This document shows positions 10,501 to 22,300 of a DNA stretch of 38,672 nt, piece after piece. The notes beneath the pieces are model-generated. The model was given only the letters and a program-made list of their open reading frames with translations, was not told the origin of the DNA and did no database searches. The translations under genes and the position numbers were made by a program. Source of the stretch: Elysia marginata. Its lineage: Eukaryota; Mollusca; Gastropoda; Plakobranchidae. How positions within the stretch are numbered: position 1 is the first letter of the stretch; every line of letters starts with the position of its first letter. The DNA is taken from positions 286,974-325,645 of the forward strand of contig BMAT01010356.1 in assembly GCA_019649035.1 (NCBI GenBank), written 5' to 3'.

Positions 10501-12412
10501 AGAACAAAAAAATCAGGATAAACTTCATGTTTTTTGCTCTTTACAGGGTTATGTACGTTTTCCGATTATTTCCCTTTGGTCCAATATGGAAGTGGCCCTT
10601 AAAGACTAAATAGACAAAAATATTCTTTTTGGTCACTTTTTATTTTTTTTTTACAAATAACCAATGGTTAATTTACAAGTGATGGCAACCACATGACTTG
10701 TCTTGTCAAAAAGTTTTGTGATATCCTTATGGTATATTATAAAAAGCCTGGACTGAAGAAAATGATTGTTGGTCTGTGCTTGATTAAGATAGATTTTTAG
10801 AGCTTATTTTCTTCTTGATAATTGCATACAAGCAGCATAGTACATGTATACATGTATCTATGCATAGAATGTTTATGGGTCTTTTTCTATGACGGACCTT
10901 TAGTAATTTGAACTTATGTATTTTGTTAGGTAAGTTAGTTAAAACACAAGCTGGAGTTCTGATCAAATAAGTAGCAAAATTATAGCAGTGTATCCATGTC
11001 CTGCAACAGGTTTCCTCACAACTATGTTTTAGAACGTTTTTTAAAAACTGAAATCGCTGTAACAGAAAAATGTTTACAAGATATAATTAGTAAGGTTGTG
11101 GAAAATTAATTTTTGTTTATTAAGGCTTGGCGCTGATAACAGAATAGTTATAAACAAAGACCAAAGCAAGCAAGAATTTTTTGTTTCGATAATTCTTTAT
11201 TTCAAGATCGTGGAAGCTGGTTGTGTTGGTAAAACACAATGTGCTTTGGTCTTTCAACACAAAAAAAACAAACTATCAATGTTACATGTTAAAGTTCAGT
11301 TGACGGCTTGACGCCGTTAATGTTGCAGCAACGGTTGTACAGACATAAGTGAAAATTTGTAATATTTTCTTACAATAGTTTAAAGCAATATATATATATA
11401 TATAGAGAGAGAGAGATACAGAATATATTGAAGTTAAATAGATACAAATTTGCAGTTTGCTAATATTGCATAAAGCTTTAGGCCTAACTGAAAAATTTGC
11501 AAAAACGAAAGGATGCAGGTTTGTTAGAAAAGCAGCCAAAATTGCAACAAAAAAACTTGAAAAATTAAATTGGTTGCTTGCAAAACGGTCGTTGCACAAC
11601 TTCACATCTTTTCTAAGTAATGTCTTGTACTGTAAGTCCCACGAGATCATTTCTCCTCGCGTTTTGTACCCAAACACGGCATCTATTTAATGGATAGAGC
11701 AATAAAGAAAATCAACTTTATGTTGGCGATATAGAACTAAGAAACAAAATTTAGGCCCCACTCTTTATCCACTCACTCAAGTTAGTGACTGAGAAAGTTT
11801 ACTATTTTATCTAGCAGAGTTACAAGCTCAAAAATAATTAAATGTACTAGCTTCTCATGTTTTCACTTACATGTATTATCTTTACCATAACATTTGCCCA
11901 GTCACTAAGGCCTTTCTTTGTTATGCAACTGATCAGGTTACTGTGGGCGAGAGAATATTTGTGTCCATAATCGATGTAAATATGATATTAGATCTAGTAT
12001 CGAGGCTTGCCAGGTGTGAGATAAGCATTGTGCATTGCACTACTAATACAATTATATCTAAATCTATCTCTTGGCCGTGGCCAAAGCTGAAAAGAGTAGA
12101 TCTAGAACATTTATATCTAGAAGCAGGTTTAGATTAAAACCGCTGGACCTGGATTCTGCTCAGAGAACAAAGTTTTAGTCCAGTTTCTATTTTTTTTAGA
12201 TCGAGACATGGGTAAATTATAAACTTTAAGCCTAATCTTTAGATATTTATTAAGATTTCTCTACAATCTATAATCTACAGGTAAATTCTACATTTTGATT
12301 CCACATCATTTCATCTAGCTTTGAAAAAATACACAGACATCTGAGTTCTAGATCTAGTCTAGATACTCTAGATTATAATTCATTTTAAAGACAAGCTTTA
12401 ATCAAAACTCAC
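10501..12412. other. Intergenic or intronic, no gene seen
   Basis: AT-rich sequence with a (TA)n(GA)n tract at about 11389-11416. From about 11980 it becomes rich in AGATCT/TCTAGA words. The short open frames here have no recognisable domain. Confidence 0.6.
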
Positions 12413-12485
12413 CTTTCCTCATTCCTCGGAAGCTTGAAAAAAGATTTCCGTTTGCTTTTCCCGTTGCAAAAAGAGTTGTTGCCAT
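12413..12485 (-). CDS. Candidate alternative first exon 1b
   Basis: Minus-strand ATG at 12483-12485 sits in a strong context (ACAATGG) and encodes MATTLFATGKANGNLFSSFR and five further residues up to a consensus donor, AAAG|GTGAGT, at 12413/12412. The peptide is basic and has no acidic residues, like a mitochondrial presequence (inference). The exon ends in phase 1, as exon 1a does, so both can join the exon at 8122-8163. Earlier ATGs at 12551-12553 and 12547-12549 open other frames. One of these reads RKSFFKLPRNEE and faintly resembles a THAP finger, but its metal-binding cysteines do not fit, so I prefer the phase-consistent frame. No homologue is recognised. Confidence 0.3.
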
Positions 12486-12936
12486 TGTAAGCACCACAAA
12501 ACACATGGGCCTGGTTTACGAGATCTAATAACTGCTTTCTTGCCAGCATCCATGTTCACAGTCAGAGTACCAGTACCACATTCAATCCAAGGGAAGTAAA
12601 TCTGCTCCCATCATCAGTATTTTACTTGAGTTGGAGGTCTTTACTTGAGGACTTTGGTGGTACCATGTCGGAATGGAGTAGGCCTACCGACAATTCGTTA
12701 CTCCGGAATTCTCGATGGTGGTCTAAACTACAGAAAATCAAACCTGATGTCCTTTTCTCTTTACTTTATTATAATTTCGGTTAACTGGTCTATCAATTTC
12801 TGAAAATTTCTTTGTTCTTATCAGATAAATCAGCAAATAATATGCTCCACTTCATTTAACTTTTGGTCTGAGTGGCTCGTTCACTACCTCGGTTTAGGCC
12901 TTCGTAAAATGGTAAACTTAAAAAAAGTCCACTTAC

Positions 12937-12961
12937 CAAGATGCGTTGCAGCAGTCTCCAT
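12937..12961 (-). CDS. Candidate alternative first exon 1a
   Basis: Minus-strand ATG at 12959-12961 (context GCAATGG) encodes METAATHL plus one base, then a perfect GTAAGT donor at 12936-12931. A TATA-like CATAAAAATT lies about 50-60 bp upstream on the minus strand (about 13012-13021). Its phase 1 end matches exon 1b, so the two would be alternative first exons giving different N-termini to one protein. The donor is strong; the coding assignment is inference. Confidence 0.33.
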
Positions 12962-13061
12962 TGCAAGGCTAGGTGTCACCACACCTTTATTGCAATCCTT
13001 AGAAGCAACTAATTTTTATGCTAGCTGTAACCTGTAAATGATGATCAACAAAAAATGTAAT

Positions 13062-13415
13062 ATCGCAATAAAAGCAGTGCTATGCCGATTAGAGAAAAAC
13101 AGAGCCATAATTATAATAGTAGACAGGTTTGCAGACTAAAATAAGTAGAAGGTCTGTTGGTGTATCTGACCTATAACTTCGTGTTTAAAGTAAATTTTAT
13201 AGTTCTTATCACCTTTGTTTGTCCTGCTATCTTTTCAAATGTTTTATTTTATAGATCCATGGTTCTAGAATTTTTATCTGTGGGCTTATAGATGAAATGA
13301 CGTCCAGGGGTTTCATTTTTCTTGAACAGCAGAGTTAACAATGCTGACATATTTTTGCACTTAAGATTCTACTACCGAAGTGAATAGAGACTGTAACACA
13401 CCGAACATTTATTTT
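13062..13415. other. Non-coding, nothing recognised
   Basis: AT-rich sequence upstream of candidate exon 1a with no exon or repeat worth naming. Confidence 0.5.
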
Positions 13416-13416
13416 G

Positions 13417-13505
13417 ATATCATCATCATCTTCAGTTCATCAACGTCATCATTATAATTATTATCATTATCATTATTATCATCATCAGCATCCTCATCAT
13501 CATCA

Positions 13506-13538
<33 letters not shown>

Positions 13539-13630
13539 TCATTTCATCGTTATCATCTTAATCATCATCATCTTCAGTTCATCAACATCACCATTATCAT
13601 TATTATTATGATCATCATCATCACCCTCAT

Positions 13631-13662
<32 letters not shown>

Positions 13663-13735
13663 GCAGCATCATTTCATCGTTATCATGATCATTTCATCGT
13701 CATCATCTTAATCATCATCATTATTTAATATAACA
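13417..13735. repeat. CAT/CAG array with a 142-bp tandem duplication
   Basis: Mixed ATC, ATT and CAG trinucleotides. The marker TTCAGTTCAT occurs at 13431 and again at 13573, and each copy runs on through a CAG block into CATTTCATCGTTATCAT. The duplicated unit is therefore about 142 bp. The downstream copy has the purer CAG run. Confidence 0.9.
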
Positions 13736-15394
13736 ATTTTTTCTTGTTTTTAACTGTTATCGCGAATATAAAGTTCAATGATGATTATTAACAAATTTAG
13801 ATGAACATCAATTCAGTTGGAATAATACACTTTGGTAATAAGTAGGGCCTTTACTTTCATAGTGAAAGGTGTGAACAATAAATGAGAAAATGAAGCTCTG
13901 TGAGCAGGAAACTGATCTTGCTAAAATAGTCCACTTCTATACAAATAAAGCTGTTTAACGTTTGAGATAGTATGCTTTTTAAATAGAGCTAAAGATTGTT
14001 AGCGGAATATGACACCTTCTAAACTATATGCAGCCCAGAAACTAATAGTAACTGACTCTATTTTTTATCCACCAAAACGTATCAGCCCAAGCAGCAATAT
14101 AAAGATGCAAGAGCCATAGACAATTATGATTTTAATAGAAAGATAGAAAGCCACCTAACGATTTGCTGCAACTGTAGCGAAATACTTGTATCGCCAGATG
14201 ATGGTCCAGGCCTAGATAGATAGATGGACGGATGGATAAATTAGTGGACTTTACTGTACGGGAAAACCACATTTAAATTTTCAATAGCAACACAAACCAA
14301 TAGTTTTCACAAAACAAGACTGAGACTAGTGGACTCTGGATCCAAGTCATGTCCGTAACATAATATGTATATATTATTATTATTTTACTACAAAAAAAGA
14401 TGAAAAAAATCACATTCAAACCCAAACTTTATCTTGTTTGTTCCCACCTCTGTTGTTTTAGCTCTTATACTTAATAGTTTAACTTTTGTATTCTTAGAGA
14501 ATTAGGAAAGTGATTAGAATCTAGATTCTAGACGAAAACCTTTCATTATTATTGTAATGATTAACAGTACCATTCTTACCATCTATGCTTAACAAATTGA
14601 CTGTCCTGATTTAAGACCATGATATACCGGTAGATCTAAATCTAGTTGTGTTATCTTTTTATCTCATAAAGTATAATTGGGGTAGGAAGAAACGAAAAGG
14701 CATCAAAATAATCAGACTATAGATTCTATCCTAGATCTAGATCTAGATCCAAATGACTCTAGGTAATTCTACATCTAGAAGAAGGCATAATATCTAGACA
14801 ACATCAATTCGAGTAGAGCGTAGACTAGAAGAATCTGCATCTTATATAGCCTACAACATAACAACTGTAAAAAAAAAAGTTAAATATGTTATTGACAACT
14901 TTTCTAAACTCACCACTTAGGGCCTATAGATTTACCAGTAAACCATAATATTAAATGATTTCCTAGTTGGTTTGAGAGCTTTTCAAACCACGCCTTGTTG
15001 GTTCCGAAACGTAAGTTATGGGGGAAAACCTGTTCGAGAAGTTCCCTCTCCTCCGCAACACACCATTTTTAGCCTTGTGGGCTTCAGTCAGACTGTGTTC
15101 GGAGATTTCCGTTTCATTGGGATTTCTTTTGCCTTATGCATGGCTGATTCAACACAACCCGCTTCTCTTCCTCCTCCTCCTCCTCCCACAATACTTGTGC
15201 TTCAATGCTGTAGCTATTATTGATACACCGTTAAATATGTTTAAAAATCATTGTTGATCATAAATTGGTGTCTCGTTAATTGGATTTTGATTTATTTTTG
15301 TTGCTATGCTGGTGAATTGATGTCTTAAATAATTATATTTTTTCATTAATTAGAGTTTCTGTGATTGTTTTTTTAGTCTATCAAAGAAAAATGT
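13736..15394. other. Non-coding, AGATCT-rich stretch
   Basis: No gene was seen. TCTAGATCTAGATC-type words cluster at about 14514-14535, 14632-14648 and 14732-14800. A short CCT run lies near 15170-15186. Confidence 0.6.
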
Positions 15395-15409
15395 AAGTCT
15401 TCGGGTCTA
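15395..15409. repeat. Target-site duplication, left copy
   Basis: AAGTCTTCGGGTCTA, repeated exactly at 16286-16300 after a poly(A)-like tail. The first two A bases are ambiguous with the tail. Confidence 0.75.
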
Positions 15410-16285
15410 GGAATTTCTATCNNNNNNNNNNNNNNNNNNNNNNNNAAAAAAAAAACAAGCTACAACTACACTGCTTTATAGGCGTGTTGTAATAACTATT
15501 AATACCGGTACAATAGTGTTTAGTGTTAATATTACACATTGTGATTAGCATAGTTATCAATCTCACAGCACCATATCACTAGTAGTATTGCTGGCATTTT
15601 AACTATATAATATTATTTATTATTATCATTATCATTATTATTAAATATTATTTTTATCATTTTTATTATTAAATATGTATTATTATAACTATTTTAACTG
15701 GTCTATTAGTGCTAGTGTTTTTTCAATAGATGACGCTCAATTCATCATTGTAATATTGTTAGCTCTTGACTGTACGATTTTCCTGTTATAGGCAGATCAT
15801 TAAGTTTTCAGCTACGTAAAAACGACAATTATTTGCTGATATGTGAATGTTATCCTTATTATTGCTAATTCTATGATCACTTCTATTATAAATATTATTA
15901 TTATTATGACTATTATGATTATTATTATTGTTATTACTATTATTATTATTATCAATAGTGTCATCAACATCAACACCTTCATCAACACCATCATCTTCAT
16001 CAGCATCATCACAAGCATCATGGGCATCACCCTACTATTACGAATGTATGTATAAAAAATACATCGTTAACATACAGATAGCGTTTCTATTGTATACGAA
16101 TACAGTTATATGTATATAAATTTTATATGAATCACTTTTGCTGGTATGGCAATCATCTATTATTTAACCGATTTTCTTTTTTTTTAAATTTTTTTTTCTT
16201 TTTTTATTCCTCTTATTTTGTAAGTCCTTGATATAAATATATGTCTGTTATATCTTTGAAAAAGAAAATAAAAATTAAAAAAAAA
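15410..16285 (+). mobile_element. Poly(A)-tailed retroposed element
   Basis: The segment between two copies of a 15-bp direct repeat ends in GAAAATAAAAATT and an A-run, as expected for target-primed retroposition on the plus strand. It contains ATT arrays (about 15609-15690 and 15880-15950) and an ATC array (about 15956-16025) but no protein motif, so the source could be a 5'-truncated LINE with a long 3' UTR, a SINE-like element or a retrocopy. An assembly gap lies close to its 5' end, so the true length is uncertain. Confidence 0.7.
15422..15445. other. Assembly gap (24 N)
   Basis: Run of undetermined bases followed directly by an A homopolymer. The gap size is probably nominal. Confidence 0.99.
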
Positions 16286-16300
16286 AAGTCTTCGGGTCTA
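16286..16300. repeat. Target-site duplication, right copy
   Basis: AAGTCTTCGGGTCTA, the partner of 15395-15409. Confidence 0.75.
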
Positions 16301-16876
16301 AAAATATGCAGCTTCGATGTATTAAAAATGCCTTTGAAAAAATAGTTGTTTCTCCTAATTAAAAAAGCACTTTCAATGACACTTATTTAGACATCTACAG
16401 GTTTTGAAACTTCAGAAGTTTTTATATGGTATATTAGCAAACACTGGAGATGATGAATGCTTATGACTTTTTTTTTCAAAAAATATTTTTTCTGTAGAGA
16501 AGCATTTTTAGGAGTTTTCAAAACAGGAAATAACTATTATACAACAGATCGACCCACAAGGTCCGGCTTGTCTTAAAGCCAAATTTTAGCACAAAACTAT
16601 CTTTTCATTTCACAGCTTGAACAAAAACTTCTTACACGGAATTAAAACCGCCAATGGCAGACTCAATTGTAGACAAGATGATAGGGTGCGTTAAGTTTCC
16701 TTCCATGCTTAGACTTAATACTAAAGCAGAGTTTAAAAAAACTTGGAGCATATCTAGGTAGGGATCCAAAAAGAATGCATTGTAAATCTGTACGATCTAA
16801 ATAGTAAGTTATAAAAAAAGCAGATACACAACGTATCACTCCTTGAAACAAGAAAAAAAGAACCAATACAACCTAA
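16301..16876. other. Non-coding, nothing recognised
   Basis: AT-rich sequence with homopolymer runs. No exon, RNA gene or element was seen. Confidence 0.6.
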
Positions 16877-16890
16877 GTTTATGCATAAAT

Positions 16891-16922
16891 ACGTTTCGGC
16901 TTTATTTTACTGCCTTCTTCAG
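16891..16922 (-). ncRNA. Hammerhead-like core, Penelope-type signature
   Basis: Minus strand CTGAAGA (16916-16922) is followed by a short stem, GGC (16912-16914) with GCC (16898-16900) around an 11-nt loop. This leads into GAAA (16894-16897) and CGT. The order matches the hammerhead core CUGANGA-stem II-GAAA. A 12-bp palindrome, TTTATGCATAAA (16879-16890), follows where stem III would be expected. Penelope-like retroelements are known to carry minimal hammerhead motifs of this kind. I could not identify a clear cleavage site or stem I, and no Penelope protein remains nearby. It is probably a relic. Confidence 0.35.
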
Positions 16923-18959
16923 AAACAATGCATAACACGATGGAGATATAAAACATGTCCGTATTTAAACTAAAGACAAGATTAAATTGTATGTGAAGAC
17001 ATAATGGGATTATGCGTTGCCACCCAATTTTCTTAAATGATAGAGCGAAGGTTTAAAAAAAGTCTATTTGTCTAGCTTTTATTGTTGATGTCCAAAAATA
17101 AGGACGCCATCTTTGATTAAAAAACTTATGCTCGTAATATATTCACAAGTGTAGTAATACAAAACGTTAGAAAACATCATGTTCAGAGTAGTTGAAGAAG
17201 GTTAGGAGGGTGGGAACAAGGAGAAAGTTTTGACATTTAACATCGAGAGAAAAACGGGAGTAGGATGGGGGGGGGGGGCGTTGTCAGATTTAAAAAGTCG
17301 CAAATCAAAAATGGTTAAATCGACAACCAGAAAGTAGACTGAATATCATTTAACAAAGGGTACGAGTGTAAGTTGGGTTATAATTTTCTAAGAAATCTGT
17401 ACAATAACTTACTTCATTAAGCTTATAACCCCTTCTGCTAGCCGCGGAGTTTTTTTTCCATACAGAGAAAAGCTACGCGTAAATTACATTTGCTACCAGC
17501 TGAAATTCCATATATAATGAAGGGGAAATCAAGAATAAATAGCGTTATCGAACTTCATATCATTACAGAAAGCTATCAGAGCATGGAAATTCATAATCAC
17601 TAATGACTAAAGATGTTACTGTATTCGTAAAAAGCAAAAGCAATGCAATAAAATTGTATTATAATTTTCAAAATCAGAATAATTATCATCATTTCATTTA
17701 TCGCCATAATTTACAATATAATTATAAATATTACCAATGGTAGTACTACTTTATAATTACTTGATTATCACTACTAAGTTTGGCGATTTCATATTTTACA
17801 AAAGTATGTCTCTAATTTTGGTATGGTTTTTTAAAATAAAATTTCCTAAATAAAAATTTTGTAATCGATTCATGTTCATAACTTAAGGTGCAGCATGCTG
17901 GCTGAGAATTAATCCTTTTTTTAAATAAATGCGCCTAACAGTATAATTTTCCGATTCCCTCTTGGCTATATTTAAAAGGGAAAAAAATGATTGTGTTTGC
18001 CAGTGAAAAATTATTGACCTACTGCAAGGCGATCATGACATATAGGTCGTCTTATTTCGTTTTATTAGTATATAACAGGAAAGTTTTAATTAGATTCAAG
18101 AATAGTTGTGTCCCCCACTTACTCACAAACTGTGAGAAGAATCCAGGCCTACTTCAAAAAACGTTTGAAGAACTTTGCACATTTTTAAAAAAAATTTTTT
18201 TGCTTTGCTTTTTCCTGTTATGTTATGGGGTTTGTGTGTACTTTTTTTGTTTTTTATGGAATTTTTAGGGTGGGTCACGGAAAAAATTGGGATTTGTAAT
18301 GTGTGCGTGGGTGTGTCTATTGATGGAGTGATGCAGTCTTGCCGCATGTGTTTAGAGTTTGCTAAAAAACACTCGCTTCTACACTGAAGAAAATATTTTA
18401 CAGCAGGATGTGACCAAAGTAAGACCGAGGAGACTAAGTTATTTTGCTAGATCCTGGCTTGTGGTTAGTTTGCCGGGAATTCTTAGTGGTGAAGGTAATG
18501 TGCTTCAGGTGGTTGTTAACATTGTAAAAAATTATAAATAGTATGTAAGAAGTATTTACATGTTAAATATGTATGATATGGTTTGGAAACGAACATCAGT
18601 GATGGTGATTCCAATATTGAAGAATTCAGGCATGAGTGATCCCAGATATCTTATACATGTATGACTTGCATGTAAAATATGTAAATAAAACAATACAGTG
18701 CATTTTCATAAAGCTTAACACGTTTTAAAATATCGCATTCATCAAACATAAAATTAGAACCTTACAATCTCTGTACTTATCTCCCTTACCCTAGGTCTTC
18801 ATCATCTTTTCTTAAAATTTAGAGCTTTTTCAAAAAAAGAGAAAAAGCAATCAAGAAACATAATTCTTTAAGAAAAAAAAGGAATTTCAGGTGCCTTTTA
18901 AAACTGCTGAGCATTAGGTCTTAGGTAATGATTCAAGCGAAGAAGCTACACCTGCAATT
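16923..18959. other. Non-coding, nothing recognised
   Basis: AT-rich sequence with a 12-base G run at 17267-17278. The short frames at 17987-18541 have no domain or splice context I would defend. Confidence 0.55.
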
Positions 18960-19250
18960 AAATGGTCTCACACCGTGGAAGCTATAAGGTTGAAATTGTT
19001 GTTCCTAGATAAAAATAAGTTCTGTATCGTTTCATGATTTGGTAATATATCTTGCAGCATGGTTTTGAATCGTTTGCAAGCGATTTGAACATGAGAAGAC
19101 CTGTAAGAAGATTTTGCAAAAGTATAATCAGGGCATAGTAGAGTTTTCTTTCTGTATCAAGCGTGGTGTCTTCGCCTACGCATTTTCGACTTATTCTTTG
19201 AACTTCAGTTAAAGGTTCAAGGTCTTTGGCACAGACTTTCAAAAATATAA
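18960..19250 (-). pseudogene. LINE reverse-transcriptase C-terminal remnant
   Basis: On the minus strand a NLLTGL piece is followed, after a frameshift, by RLQTIQNHAARYITKS (about 19033-19086). This is the conserved block downstream of the reverse transcriptase in CR1/Jockey-type LINEs (compare RLQLIMNNAARLIL in the element at 32-33 kb). The frame is broken by stops. No catalytic motif remains, so it is a short dead fragment. Confidence 0.65.
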
Positions 19251-19317
19251 CCCATCGACTGGTTTTGGTTTTCGGCGACAAAATTTAATCGGTTTTACTT
19301 TAATGTATTTCTTCTTT

Positions 19318-19391
19318 AAAAGAAACATCTGTTTTTTTAAGAGTAAATAAACTTAAAAAGAAACATCTGTTTTCAAAGAGTAAATAAACTT
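19318..19391. repeat. 37-bp tandem duplication
   Basis: Two adjacent copies of a unit containing GAAACATCTGTTTT and GAGTAAATAAACTTAA differ by a small indel. Confidence 0.9.
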
Positions 19392-22300
19392 AAAAAACAA
19401 CAACCACAAAAGTGTAGTATTATAACGTAAAAATGTGGCACCAATATGAATAAAAATTTTTGCATCATAAAAAAGTCGGTCTAGTCCGTCGCTAATACAT
19501 TGTTAACATAAAATGCTCTTGCAAAATCACATTTAACAACTGTAGGAAGAAGTTAACTTGAAACTAAATTGAGTATAAGAATACTCATCAATACCGAATC
19601 TATAGAAATTATTATTTTGTCTTAAACAAATCGCACTCGCATTGATTAGTAAAAAGAAAAGTAAAAAAAGGCAAAAAGCCTGTCTCTTATGCAATCACTC
19701 ATTTCAATAGACGTCAAACAGATCTGCACGACACATTTGAAATCTTTTAAGGTTGTGGTTTATTACCAAGAGACTTAGGGAAGACTTAAGACCACAGTTG
19801 CACTTGTAAGTCCAGAGATTAATAAAATGATTATACAAAGTAACACAGCCTAAGATATACTGTTTTTTACTTCTTTGAAAGACTGAAAAAGTAAACATTG
19901 TTGGGTAGGGATTTAGTTATACTGTATGCTATCTTCTAATATTTTATTTTATTTTGAGTAATACGGGTAAGCCATGATAAAAGCGAAATATTTCTAAATG
20001 TTATTGGGGTGTTTCTTTTATATTTGTCTGATAACATATTATTTTGCGTGGGTGATCTTTGATACACCTTTGTTTATCTACCCGTCTACTCACTTCTATT
20101 TCTCTCTACAACTGTCTAGCTCTGCCACACTGTTTTAATATTATCTAATCTCACCATCTTTTTGTCTTTGCTCTCTAAAATCCTAGTCTCATTTCCTTCT
20201 CCAACACCCATTGCACGAAGGATATAATTAAATCTACCCAAAATCAAATATTTACATGTGCCAATGTGCTGAAAATATTAACAGTATGTTCAGTCATATG
20301 GCGGGTTCAAACATGCTTTGTAGGTAATTTGGTACTTTTTTTGCCTTTCTGGTTGATTTTTTTGTGTGTTTGTAACAGATTCTGTGAGTATGAAATACCT
20401 TCTTGTTGTCTACGTGGGCACACAAACCACATAGTTTTCCAAGTTCTCCTTTAGCAAGCAGGCATCGAGGTAGGTGATGTGCAATCGAAATTAACCAGAA
20501 AGAGCTTTTGCTTAGCTCTTGTAATAGTGTTGAGAGCTCATTTACAAAAGAACACATTAACAAGCTTTATTTATCTAATATAAATTTTTGCTTGAAAAGT
20601 GATATCTAGGTGTTTTTATGTTGTTTTTTGTGTTAAAAATTTTGTTGCTGTTTTTAAATTTTAATGTTGCGTTTTGCAATGATTTTTATGTTAATATGCT
20701 TGATGATGACATAGTGTAACAGTTGCCCTGGTTCTTTTGCTGTTCATATTGTTGTTGTCTTTATTGGATACTATATTAAATAAGCTTTATACAAAATCAA
20801 TTACTTATTAAATGAATCTGGTAATTCTCACATCTGGTGAAGTACGTATTCAATGTTGGCTGTTCCGAAAGACTGTTGGCTTTGCTTAGCATTTGTTGAA
20901 AATACTCGTTCGTCCACGATACCCAAACAAAACAATTTGTTTTTTTCTTTTAGATACAAGACTTTCCTGAAGTGACCATATTTCTTGTTTTTTTTTTTCG
21001 CTTTTAATTTACTTTTGAGTCATTTTTATTATATGAATTTCCGTAAGGGGTTTGGCGAACAAATAATAACTTTTACTCTGTATTTTACATTTGTGGGTTC
21101 TCTTGAGAAGAGATAAAGTCCGGTGTGAAAACTAGATGAATTTCACAGATGTTGAAATAATTACTGTGGTTGATTGAACAAGCGGTGTATGAAAATGAAA
21201 AGTTTATACATGTATATAAATAGAAGAGCTTTTATATACACCGAGAATGTTGTTTGAACAGAAAATGACATTATGAAAGCAATCGAATATCAAAGTAAAA
21301 CAATACTTTCTATATTCGCATTGCCATTAAATATTCTACAAGTACAATGCTTTTACATCCTTACCTTGACAATTAAATCGTAAACTGCATTTTCGCAGTA
21401 TTTTATAAAAAAAATATAAAGGAGCTTTGGTGTGGTAACAACAATTCCGGAAACCTTTTAAAAAAAATTTGTAATTAAAAAAAAAGCAAAAAGGGGCCTA
21501 TTGGAAAATAAATTTAGGAGGCAAATTTAGTCACATTATTTTTTTAAATTTCCTCAGAAGTCACATTTTTTTTCTTTTTTAAAACAATTTCGTTATGTGT
21601 CAGCACATTACATTATGTAATATACCGACCTAAATGATGAATAAATTATTAGGTATTGTTACACGTTCTACAGTAAGGCCAAATAACAAAATTATATTAA
21701 AAAAAAACCAGTTATCGTCTCAGGGGAAGCAACCCATAAAATTTACGCTGACTTCACTGTGTTATCTCCCGATACATGAAAATGTCTTATGTCCCGTTTT
21801 GGCTCGAAACCTGTCATTTATCATCAATTATTACATCATCACTCAGGAGACGTGACCTACAAGAGAGGCACCTTAACTATTGCCGAAAGTCCTGGAGTAA
21901 TCTTAGTGCCAGACCCAATGGACCCAAAAACTACTATGAGTTTACCATTACCTAGGGAATAAAATTTGCGCCTTTTGCACATTTCACCTACATCATGCAT
22001 GCAAATGCTTTGACGTAAGCTGTAATAATACATTAAAATGTTCAAACTTGTGCACGTTGAGTTCATTCAAGAAGGATTTGCCTGATTGGCATGTTGGATT
22101 TCTTCAATACGTTTGGAAAATGAAAGAATACAATGATTGCTAGGCTTTTTCTCTTTATTCGAAAAAGTAGAATTAAAACCTTGCTTTAAAACGGCTTGAC
22201 GAAAAAAGCATAAGTACGTAGGCTACATGATAAATTATTCTTTACTCTTTTCGGATTGCCTATATTTACTTAGAAATCATAACTATTATTACAACAGACC

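Noticed and set aside
12413..12550. THAP zinc-finger exon (RKSFFKLPRNEE frame)
   Set aside because: The metal-binding Cys spacing of a THAP domain is missing and the competing frame has better start context and phase agreement. It is kept only as an alternative reading.
15812..16119. Ile/Met-rich frames on both strands
   Set aside because: They are ATT and ATC microsatellites inside the retroposed element.
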